Positions 27,117 through 35,400 of a stretch of DNA of 64,000 nt are shown here, piece after piece. The notes under the pieces are model-generated. The model was not told the DNA's origin, made no database searches, and saw only the letters and a program-made list of their open reading frames with translations. The translations under genes were made by a program, and so were the position numbers. The stretch covers positions 163,801-227,800 of the forward strand of contig JAIEQJ010000022.1 in the NCBI GenBank assembly GCA_019747815.1, given 5' to 3'. Position 1 is the first letter of the stretch. Every line of letters starts with the position of its first letter. Source of the DNA: Hyphomonadaceae bacterium (GTDB lineage: Bacteria; Pseudomonadota; Alphaproteobacteria; Rhizobiales; Hyphomicrobiaceae).

Positions 27117-27707
27117 TCAGCACGATCCCCGTTTGGCCGGTGCGACCAGACCGAAGACGTTGCCCATGGGGTCGCTGATGACGGCGATGCGGGCGCCGTC
27201 GGCCGTCGCCGCGGGCGGGCGCAGAACGGTGCCGCCGCTCGCCTCGGCGGTCGCTGCTGCGGCTTCGACGTCGGCAACCTGGATGTAGGTGAACCAGCCC
27301 AATCCGGAATGCACGGCCTCGGGATGGTTGGCTCGCATCAGGCCGGCAACCTCCTGGTCGCCGTCCATGAAGATCGTGTAGCGGTCGTTGGGTGTGCGCG
27401 GGGGCTGGGTCTGGTCCTCCGCATCCACGACCTTGGTCTTCCACCCGACCACCTTGGCATAGAACTCGGTCAGCTTTTCGGTCTCCGGAGCGAGCAGCTC
27501 GTTCCACCAGATCACGCCTCCGCGCGCGCACGTGGATGTCGACGTGGAGGGCGTTGCGGCGACATCGTTCGCCCGGGCCAAAGTGGCCGCCAGCGCGACG
27601 CCGGCCACGGCCGCGATGGCAACTCTGGCGGCAATCTTGCGCAGTGTTCGATTTCGAGACGTAGGCTCCTCAAGATGGGAAAGGTCACTCTTCGGTGTCG
27701 CTGTCAT
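27117..27707 (-). CDS. VOC-family (glyoxalase/bleomycin-resistance fold) exported protein
   Basis: From ATG 27707 the product is 196 residues: an N-terminal membrane/signal segment (RVAIAAVAGVALAATLARA) and a C-terminal VOC domain (IWWNELLAPETEKLTEFYAKVVGWK, then YIQVADVEAAAATAEASGG and VISDPMGNVFGLVAPAKRG). This is the one-domain VOC type related to glyoxalase-like hydroxylases of the 27-kDa antigen family. Export is unusual for VOC proteins. Substrate unknown. Confidence 0.82.
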   Translation of the reverse strand: MTATPKSDLSHLEEPTSRNRTLRKIAARVAIAAVAGVALAATLARANDVAATPSTSTSTCARGGVIWWNELLAPETEKLTEFYAKVVGWKTKVVDAEDQTQPPRTPNDRYTIFMDGDQEVAGLMRANHPEAVHSGLGWFTYIQVADVEAAAATAEASGGTVLRPPAATADGARIAVISDPMGNVFGLVAPAKRGSC

Positions 27708-27968
27708 GCTGGCCCTCGGGGCATATTGCCTGGTTGCAGGATTTCCACGACGCGTATCGAGCAATTTGAGTGCCAGATCACGGGCAGGGCGCGGCCGCGC
27801 GCTCATGCACGGACAACAAATGGTAAACGCCGCCCGTTGAAGCGCTGAGATTCATCGTGCCGGCAACAATGAGGTTAAGACCCTGGCATCCGGCTTGCTT
27901 GGCACACTCGCTAACCGTAGATCCGACCGACCTGCGAGCAAGAGAAGCCGCGTCAGAGACCCTGGGCC

Positions 27969-28985
27969 ATGGTGCATCGAAACTATCACGAGGTTGCAGG
28001 CGAAACCCCCCGCGCGTGCGGGCGCGAACTTGGGCGCCTGTTTGGCCCTGTCGTGCGCGACTACATCATGGAGGAGCGGGACAGCAAGGCCTGGCAGCGC
28101 CGTCGGCGCGATGCCGAAGTCCTGTGGTCTTGCACGCTCAAGCACTTCCCCGCCTATGCCGAGGAGCTGCAGGCCTATGCCGATGCAGCACGGCTTCCGC
28201 TGCTCGATCTGTGGACGATGAGCATCGAGGACGAGCTGGATGACGACGAGTCGGAGAAATGCACCACGGTTGTCACGAATGGCGGGCGCCTGATTGCCCA
28301 TAACGAGGACTGGGACGCCGACGCCGCCGACGACATCTGCATCCTGAAGAAGACGTGCGGGAGCGTGACGACGCTCGAGCTCTACTACTACGGCTGTCCG
28401 CTGGGCGGCACCGCGCTGACGATCTGCTCGCGCGGATACGTTCAGGCGATCAACAGTCTCAGCCATTCGGATTGGCAACCGGGTATCCCCAAGATCGTGC
28501 TGGCCCGCGCGGTGTCGGAGCTGAGCGACGCGGATGCTGAGCTCGGCAGGCTGCTCGCTGTCCCGCGCTCGTCCGGCTTTGCCCACAACCTCATCCATCG
28601 CAGCGGCCGGCTGACGGTGGTGGAGTGCACGGCGACCCGGCACGTCGTGGATCGGCCGCCGACGCCCTTCGTGCACACCAATCACATGCTGCATCCCGAC
28701 CTGGCCAGGCTCGCAGGTGATCCCGACGGAAAGAGCACGTTCCGGCGTTATGATACGGCGTGTAGCCTTGTGCGCGCATCGATGGACGAGGCGAGCCTGA
28801 TGCGGCTCACCGGCGACACGGCGCGCGGCAGGACGGACAGCGTCCTCAACAGGAATACGATTGCGCGCGCCATCGTCGATCTCGACCGGCGCGTGGTCAA
28901 GTTCTGGCTGCGGCGGGAGGATCGGCAAGGATGGGTCGACTACCCCATCGATTTCCTGGTCGACGCCGCCGCGCCCAGCGCATGA
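27969..28985 (+). CDS. C45-family autoproteolytic acyltransferase/hydrolase (acyl-CoA:6-APA acyltransferase-like)
   Basis: A 338-residue Ntn-hydrolase of peptidase family C45. The processing site and nucleophile is C98 in SEKCTTVV, followed by the conserved LIAHNEDWDAD (H111-D116) that forms the oxyanion/acyl pocket. In fungi the family founder swaps the side chain of isopenicillin N; bacterial members cleave or transfer acyl groups on amines and amino acids. Its stop overlaps the start of the next gene (ATGA), so the two form an operon. That operon converges on the phosphopantetheinyl transferase/lysine aminomutase operon next door; a role on the NRPS product is possible but not shown. Confidence 0.85.
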   Translation: MVHRNYHEVAGETPRACGRELGRLFGPVVRDYIMEERDSKAWQRRRRDAEVLWSCTLKHFPAYAEELQAYADAARLPLLDLWTMSIEDELDDDESEKCTTVVTNGGRLIAHNEDWDADAADDICILKKTCGSVTTLELYYYGCPLGGTALTICSRGYVQAINSLSHSDWQPGIPKIVLARAVSELSDADAELGRLLAVPRSSGFAHNLIHRSGRLTVVECTATRHVVDRPPTPFVHTNHMLHPDLARLAGDPDGKSTFRRYDTACSLVRASMDEASLMRLTGDTARGRTDSVLNRNTIARAIVDLDRRVVKFWLRREDRQGWVDYPIDFLVDAAAPSA

Positions 28986-30034
28986 GCCCTCCACTCTTGC
29001 CGCCTCCGCTCCAGCAAGGACTTCGTAACGTGAGAGCCGTGACGTCCAGCTTGAAGAACCGTCGCGTGCTCGCCGGTGCGGCTGTGCTCATTGTCGCATT
29101 GGGCGCCTTCCTGGCCTGGCCTGTCCGGCCGGAGGAGCCCTATACGACCGAGGCGATGACCTTCGGCACCAACGTCGTTCCCGACACGACGAACGATGAG
29201 CATGTCGACATCGCCGCCACCCTCTATCTTCCCAGGCAGGCAGAGTTTCCGATCTCTGCCGTCGTCATTGTGCCATCGAGCAGCGGGGTCGAGGACGAGC
29301 GCGAGATCTATTACGCGAAGGAGCTGGTGAAGGCCGGCATTGCCGCCGTGGTCGTCGACAGCTTCACGCCCCGGGGTCTCACCGATTCGGTCTATGATCA
29401 GAGCCAGCTCGAAGTGTGGGACGTCGAGAACGATGCGATCGCAGCGCTGCAGGAGCTGGTCGCCGACAAGCGGTTCAGGGCCAATCGCATCGCCATCATG
29501 GGCGTTTCCAAGGGCGGCAGCGCCGCCATGAATACGGCGTTCTCGGTCAGGCGGAAATGGATGGGCGCCGACGATGAGGCCTTTGCGGCGCACATCGCCA
29601 TCTCGCCCGACTGCACCTGGACCAATCGCCGGGTCGACTCGACGGGTGCCCCTATGCTCTTCATGCTCGCCGAGCTCGACGAGCAAACCCCCGCGCAAGC
29701 CTGCCTGACGCAGGCCGATCGCATCAAGGCGGCCGGGAACAAGCGCGTCCAGACCAAGGTCTACCAGGGTGCGCACCACGCCTGGGAGGAGCTGGGCGCA
29801 GCCCCCGAGTACGATCCCAAGGCGGAGAACTACTCGCAGTGCCGGGTGTGGATCGAGGACAATGGCCAGATGTTCTCGGCCGACACGGGCGAGCTTGTGC
29901 CCGAGGATGGCTGGCACACGTGGGCCAAGAACACGTGCATGACCCTGGGCACGAGATGCTGCGGCGGAACGAAGGAACTCAAGGCAACCGCGACGCGAGA
30001 CATCATCGCATTCCTGCGCAAGCATGGCTTCTAG
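28982..30034 (+). CDS. Dienelactone-hydrolase-like alpha/beta hydrolase with N-terminal membrane anchor
   Basis: A 350-residue protein starting at ATG 28982, which overlaps the upstream stop. One membrane segment (about residues 29-46, VLAGAAVLIVALGAFLAW) anchors a periplasmic alpha/beta-hydrolase domain with nucleophile S176 in GVSKGGS and the late histidine in YQGAHHAWEE; the acid probably lies in AELDEQTPA. Several cysteines near the C terminus (CRVW, TCMTLGTRCCGG) could form disulfides. Substrate unknown; translational coupling to the C45 enzyme suggests they act on one compound. Confidence 0.8.
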   Translation: MSPPLLPPPLQQGLRNVRAVTSSLKNRRVLAGAAVLIVALGAFLAWPVRPEEPYTTEAMTFGTNVVPDTTNDEHVDIAATLYLPRQAEFPISAVVIVPSSSGVEDEREIYYAKELVKAGIAAVVVDSFTPRGLTDSVYDQSQLEVWDVENDAIAALQELVADKRFRANRIAIMGVSKGGSAAMNTAFSVRRKWMGADDEAFAAHIAISPDCTWTNRRVDSTGAPMLFMLAELDEQTPAQACLTQADRIKAAGNKRVQTKVYQGAHHAWEELGAAPEYDPKAENYSQCRVWIEDNGQMFSADTGELVPEDGWHTWAKNTCMTLGTRCCGGTKELKATATRDIIAFLRKHGF

Positions 30035-30085
30035 CCCGACAGGCAACCAAGCAGTGCCGCCCGGGGCCGCGACGTACGGAGCGCG

Positions 30086-30139
30086 GGGGCAAGCTTCTGC
30101 CCCGCACCCTAACCCCATGAAGAATGGGGAGAGGGAGCA
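30086..30139. repeat. Two small hairpins between convergent operons (REP-like)
   Basis: GGGGCA/TGCCCC (30087-30104) is followed by CCCCAT-GAAGA-ATGGGG (30113-30129), the latter inside the imperfect palindrome GCACCCTAACCCCAT...ATGGGGAGAGGGAGC, a repeat style common in intergenic DNA of Hyphomicrobiales. It sits between the ends of two convergent operons and could block read-through. Confidence 0.6.
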
Positions 30140-30151
30140 AGGTTTTGGCGC

Positions 30152-30850
30152 TCAGGCTGACGCCCAAGGCTGGGATGATTGGGTGGCACTCACGACATCC
30201 TCGATGTCGATTGTGCAATTCCGGCTGGTCGTCACCAGGGCCGCCTTGAAGTGTGCCGGAACAGGCACGTCGAACGCGTGCCAATAGGGCGCGCCGCAGG
30301 CGTGGGTGCGATCCTCGATGGCGCCGTTGCCGGCAGCGGTCGAGATCATGGGCAGTGCGGACGAGAAGCCCTGGCCCGTCGCCTTGAGGTAGGCCTCCTT
30401 TCTGGTCCAGATCGAAAAGAAGACATCGCCGCGCTGGGCTTCCGGTGCGCGGTGCAACCGCTCGTTCTCCGCGCGGCTGAAGATCGTGCCCGCCACGCCC
30501 CGGTAGTCGACGCTGCTGTCCATGCGCTCGATGTCGATGCCGACGTCCGACGGGGCGATGGCGATCAGAGCCAGGCCGCCGCTGTGCGAGACGTTGAAGT
30601 GCACACCCTCGGCCCCGACCAGAGCCGGCTTGCCGTAAGCGCCGGCCGTGATCTGGAGGGCGCCGGCCGGCCGGCCCGTATGCCGCGCCAGCAATGCGCG
30701 CAGGAGCGCCCGAGTTCTGGCGAACTCGTCCCTGGCCTGGCGGTTGGACACGCGCGCGGCGTGGCTCTGCTCGGCTTCGTCGAGCAGAGCCAGAGAGGTC
30801 TCAGTCGACAACCGACCGAGGTCTGCACGGTAGACACGAATGGAGGTCAT
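30152..30850 (-). CDS. 4'-phosphopantetheinyl transferase (Sfp/Gsp type)
   Basis: A 232-residue Sfp-type transferase that moves phosphopantetheine from CoA to a serine of carrier domains. Motifs: FNVSHSGGLALIA (85-97), VGIDIERMD with Mg ligands D106 and E108, and WTRKEAYLKATGQG (148-161) with the catalytic E152/K156. ATG 30850 has a GGAGCGAG site. It lies 49 bp behind the lysine 2,3-aminomutase gene on the same strand, and the only carrier domain in the window is in the divergent NRPS at 32428, the obvious substrate. Confidence 0.93.
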   Translation of the reverse strand: MTSIRVYRADLGRLSTETSLALLDEAEQSHAARVSNRQARDEFARTRALLRALLARHTGRPAGALQITAGAYGKPALVGAEGVHFNVSHSGGLALIAIAPSDVGIDIERMDSSVDYRGVAGTIFSRAENERLHRAPEAQRGDVFFSIWTRKEAYLKATGQGFSSALPMISTAAGNGAIEDRTHACGAPYWHAFDVPVPAHFKAALVTTSRNCTIDIEDVVSATQSSQPWASA

Positions 30851-30899
30851 GGCTCGCTCCGAGCGACGTTCCACGGGTGCGGGCCACCTGCGGAACGCG

Positions 30900-32210
30900 C
30901 TACTCGGCCGCCACGGGGATCGGCTTGGCGAGGCGGAGGCGCTCCAGAATGGCCTCGCGGCCACCGGGCGCGCGCCATTCCGCGCGAGCTTCCGCATCCA
31001 GAGTGCGCAACGGATCGAAGTGGAAGTACATCCGGTTGCGGTCCACGGAGGGTGACCGGTAGCCGGTGACGCCGTACTTGTCGTTGCGGTACTCGTAGCT
31101 GTGGACATCGCGCTTGCCGCCGCCGCCGGGAGCATCGACGATGAACAGCGGCGTATTGAAGCCCGCCGTCGCACCGCGCACCTCCCGCTCGAGGTGCTGC
31201 ATCTCCTCGATGGAGACGCGGAAGTGCTCGGTGCCCATGACCATGTCGCAGGAGTACACGTAGTAGGGCTGGATGTTCACCCGCCCGAGCTTCTTGGTGA
31301 GTTCGATGAGCGTCTTGGAGTCGTCGTTGACGCCGCGCAGCAGCACGGCCTGGTTGCGCACATAGATGCTTTCCGCGAACAGCCGCCGCATGGCCTTCTC
31401 AACCAGCGGCGTGACCTCCCGCGGGTGATTGAAGTGGGTGTGCACGAACACGCTCTTGAACATATCCCGGCCCCGCTTCGCGACCTCGGCGATGGCGGAG
31501 AACCAGGCGTCGTCCGACAGGAACTTCATGGGCTGCACGGATACCGATTTGGTCGCGAACCGGATCCGCCGCACGTGCTCGATGTCCAGCAAGGCGTTGC
31601 CGAGAACCTTGATGTTCTGCGGCTTCAATCTTGCAATGTCGCCGCCTGACACGACCACGTCCTCGATGGTCGGAGTGGACCGGATGTAGTCCAGCGCCGC
31701 CGCCCAGCCGTTGGCACTGGTGACATTGTCCTTCTGCAGCGAGGGTGTGTCCTGGCCTACGGCATAGCTGCGGGTGCAATACTGGCAGTAGACCGGGCAG
31801 ACCGAGGTCACGAGAAAGAGCACCTTGTCGGGGTAGCGGTGAACGAGATTGGGCGCCGGCGACGTGTTCCTCTCCTCCAGGGAGTCGACCGACATGCAGG
31901 GATGGTCCGCCTCCAGCTCCGAGATCATCGGGAGGAATTGCCGGCGAATGGGGTCGGTTTCCACGTTCCGCCAGTCGATCAGCTCCATGATGTAGGGATT
32001 GAGGCGTATCGACATGCCGACCTTCTTCAGGCCGTCGCGGATCTCGCTCAGAGCGGCAGGCGCGATCTTGTCGCGCACGACAGCCTCGAGCTGCTCGATA
32101 CGGATGATGGAGTTCTTGTCCTGCCAGGCGTGGTTAAGAAAATCTTCCTTGGGCGTCGAGGCATAGAGGCCCGAGGAATTCTCGAAACCCAGGACGTCGT
32201 TGAGGGACAT
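30900..32210 (-). CDS. kamA: Lysine 2,3-aminomutase (radical SAM, PLP)
   Basis: A 436-residue radical-SAM aminomutase that should convert L-lysine to L-beta-lysine. The iron-sulfur motif is C138-x3-C142-x2-C145 in CPVYCQYCTR. By alignment with the clostridial KamA structure the substrate contacts are kept: R147 (carboxylate; R134 there), D322 in YSCDM and D359 in IVDAPGGGGK (the two Asp that hold the epsilon-amino group; D293 and D330), and PLP lysine K366 (K337). Glutamate 2,3-aminomutases lack the two Asp, so lysine is the likely substrate. GGAG precedes ATG 32210. It is divergent from the Pls-type NRPS and in one operon with the phosphopantetheinyl transferase. Confidence 0.9.
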   Translation of the reverse strand: MSLNDVLGFENSSGLYASTPKEDFLNHAWQDKNSIIRIEQLEAVVRDKIAPAALSEIRDGLKKVGMSIRLNPYIMELIDWRNVETDPIRRQFLPMISELEADHPCMSVDSLEERNTSPAPNLVHRYPDKVLFLVTSVCPVYCQYCTRSYAVGQDTPSLQKDNVTSANGWAAALDYIRSTPTIEDVVVSGGDIARLKPQNIKVLGNALLDIEHVRRIRFATKSVSVQPMKFLSDDAWFSAIAEVAKRGRDMFKSVFVHTHFNHPREVTPLVEKAMRRLFAESIYVRNQAVLLRGVNDDSKTLIELTKKLGRVNIQPYYVYSCDMVMGTEHFRVSIEEMQHLEREVRGATAGFNTPLFIVDAPGGGGKRDVHSYEYRNDKYGVTGYRSPSVDRNRMYFHFDPLRTLDAEARAEWRAPGGREAILERLRLAKPIPVAAE

Positions 32211-32321
32211 AACGCAGCTCCGTACCAAATGCGAACACGTGGTCACGGCTTCGCAATTCCCGGACCGGTCCCGTCCTGGAGCAGTTCGGCTCGTCATTAA
32301 TGGTTAGCCAATTGCCTGTAA

Positions 32322-32359
32322 GCCGCCTTGGCCGTGTGCTCGTCCTGCGGCAAGGCGGC
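32322..32359. promoter_or_regulatory. Inverted repeat in the divergent kamA/NRPS control region
   Basis: GCCGCCTTG (32322-32330) and CAAGGCGGC (32351-32359) form a perfect 9-bp inverted repeat with a 20-bp spacer, 70 bp before the NRPS start. It could be an operator or a leader hairpin of the NRPS mRNA. An AT-rich patch (TCATTAATGGTTAGCC) lies just upstream. Confidence 0.45.
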
Positions 32360-32427
32360 ACGAACTTTGCGTGCGAGCGGGGCGTGGCGCTCGAGCTGAG
32401 GCGCCAGACACACGTTCCAGGATACGC

Positions 32428-35400
32428 ATGAGTTCGATTTCGAGAGATCGCCTGGACTTCGCTCTCAGGGGCATGCGTCTTTCAGGCATGGAGGCGGCAC
32501 TGGCGGTCTCCGGCAGCGCCTACCGGGCTGCGCCGGCTTCCCTCATGGCCAGGGATGCCGCCGATGCGCTCTCCGATGCGCCCGGTGGGGCGGCAGACGC
32601 GCTGTCAACATTGAAATCGGCGCAAGAGGCCACCTGCCTGCACGAGCTCTTCGAGCGGCAGGCCGACCTGACCCCAACGGCGACGGCACTGGAATGTGGC
32701 GATCGCGTTCTGACCTATAGCGGCGCGGATGCCGAGGCGAACAGGATGGCGCGGTATCTGCGCAGCCTGGGCGTCGGCCGCGGCTCCTTCGTCGGCATCT
32801 CGCTGGATCGCTCCGAGTGGCCGATCATAACCATTCTTGCGGTACTCAAATCGGGCGCGGCCTATGTGCCGATCGAGCCGTCGCTGCCCAACGACCGGCT
32901 GCGCTACATTGCCGACGCGGCCAATCTTGCGATCATTGTCACGGAGCCGGCGCACGAGGCCCGTATCCGCGAGATTTCGAGCGCGCAGATCGTAACCATA
33001 GAGCACTACCGCGCCTCGGCCGGAACGCTTCAGGACGGCCGGTTGTGCCGGACTGAGACGGGCGTCAACGCCTGCGACGTCTGCTATGTGCTGTTCACCT
33101 CCGGGACGACCGGGCGTCCCAAAGGGGTCGTCACCGAGCATCGCAACGTCGTGCACTTTGTCGCAGCGTTCAATGATGTCTGCAGCACCACGGCCGATGA
33201 TCGGGTTTTCCAGGGCTTCGCTCTCGGCTTCGATGGTTCGGTGGAAGAGACCTGGATGGCGTTCTCGAACGGGGCGGCGCTCGTTTGCGGTGATGCCGCA
33301 ACCCCACGGTTCGGCGCCGAGCTCGCGGCCTATCTCACGGGTCGGAGGATCTCGTTTCTCTCCACGGTGCCGACGCTCCTGTCGACGCTGACGCAGAACG
33401 TGCCGTCGCTGCGGCAGCTCGTGGTCAGCGGCGAGGCGTGCCACATCGATCTGGTCAACCGCTGGTCCCGGCCCGGCTTGACGATGCTGAACGTCTATGG
33501 CCCGACCGAGACAACGGTCAACGCGACCGCGGCGGTGCTCGAGACGGGCAAGCCCGTCACCATCGGGCGGCCGCTGCGCGGCTACAGCATCCATGTGCTG
33601 GACGCCGAGCTTCAGCCTGTGCCGGCGGGCGAGAAGGGCGAGCTGTTCATCGGTGGCCCTGGCCTGTCCCGCGGCTATCTGAACCAGCCGGATCTGACGG
33701 CCCGCAGCTTCATCGAATGGACGCCCTCCGCACGCGACCTCTTGTTCGACGCCGGGCCGGCGCAGAAAATCCGTCTCTACAGGGCGGGCGACCTGGTGCG
33801 CTGGAGCGAGAGCGGTGAGCTCGAGTTCTTCGGTCGCATCGACAGTCAGGTCAAGCTGCGCGGCTACCGCATCGAGCTGTCCGAGATCGAGGCGGTTCTG
33901 CTGGAGCAGCCGGAGATCACGGCGGCCGCCGTCCGGGTGTACGAGGACGCCGGCCTGCAGAGCCTGGCCGCCTACGCGCTCCTTGCCGACGGCGTCACGG
34001 CGCTCGATCGCTCGCGCATCCTTGCCGTGCTGCGCGACCGGCTGCCGGCATACATGGTGCCTGCCTATCTCGACGCGCTCGACAGCTTCCCCATGCTGGT
34101 GAGCGGCAAGGTCGACCGCGGCCGTCTGCCGCCTCCCGCGCTTGCGCTGGTTGCGGAGGATGGCGAGGGCGACGCCGAGCTGTCTCCCGTCGAGGCCCGC
34201 ATCGCCGCGGTCTGGGCCAAGCAGCTGCGCGTGCCGAAGGTTGGGCCGGAGCAGGATTTCTTTACCGATCTGGGCGGGCATTCGCTGCTCGCGGCCCAGC
34301 TCGTCGCGTCTCTGCGCACGGATCTGGGCTACACCGTGCCGGTGCGCGACATCTATCGTCATCGCACGGTGCGCAGTCTCGCCGCACACTTGGGTGCAGA
34401 GGCAGCCCCTGCACCGCTGGAGGAGCAGGCCTCCGCACCTGCAGCCAGCACCGCCATGGCACCGAAACGGCCGTGGTGGACCACCGGCATTCAGGTGATC
34501 TACCTGCTGTCGATTGTGCCGCTGCTGGCGCTGCCGATTGTCTACATCCTGCCGCTCGGCATCGACATGCTGCAGGGACGGGCCTCGGTCGCGAGCCTTG
34601 CCGTCCTGGCTCTTGGGGTAGCGCTGGCCATGTGGGTGACCCTGGTGCTGGTCGCCATCGTGGCCAAGTGGGCGCTCATCGGCCGCTTCCGGGCCGGCCG
34701 CTATCCCCTGTGGCGCGGCTACTACGTCCGCTGGTGGATCGTCTCGCGGCTGCAGCATCTGAGTTTCATGTCGGCCCTCAATGGCACGCCGCTGGCGCCT
34801 GTCATCTGGCGCGCGATGGGGGCCAAGGTCGGACGCCGATGTGTGCTCAACCCAAGCCTCGTCTACGCCTGGGACTGCATTCGCATCGGTAACGATGTCA
34901 GCATCGGCACCGATACGCATTTGCCCGGCCTCAGGATCGAGAATGGCCAGCTCATCATCGGCACCGTCGACATCGCCGATCGCTGCTTCATCGGCCGCCA
35001 CTCAATGCTGGGCCTCGATGTGAGGATGGGCGCCGATGCGCGGCTCGACGACCAGTCGCTGCTGCCCGACAACGCCAGCGTGCCCGCCGGCAGCGCCTAT
35101 CGTGGCTCGCCGGCCCAGCCGGGCGACGTCGCCGTGCCCGAAGGCGATCCCCTCCCGCTGAGCCGCCGGCGGCTTGCCGCCTTCAGTCTCATTCTGCCCG
35201 TTGCCGGCGCTGCCGTTGCGCTCCTGACGCTGCTGCCTGTTGCGGTCGCTGCCTGGCTCGTGGCCATGCTCGTCGTCCACACGCCCGCCGCGGTCTTTGT
35301 GCCTGCGTTCCTTGCGGTGGTCCCCGCCACCATGATCGTCTTCGCGATCTGGGCCGCGCTGTGCAAGAAGCTTGTGCAGCCGAGGCCCCGCGCCGGCGTC

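Noticed and set aside
30900..32210. Glutamate 2,3-aminomutase or EpmB (EF-P beta-lysylation) as the identity of the aminomutase
   Set aside because: The two Asp residues that bind the lysine side chain are both present, which argues against glutamate; the length (436) and C-terminal extension exceed EpmB, and no epmA or efp gene is adjacent.
32605..35001. A 798-codon minus-strand frame inside the NRPS gene
   Set aside because: It mirrors the NRPS codons and has no recognisable motif; the plus-strand frame carries all adenylation and carrier motifs.
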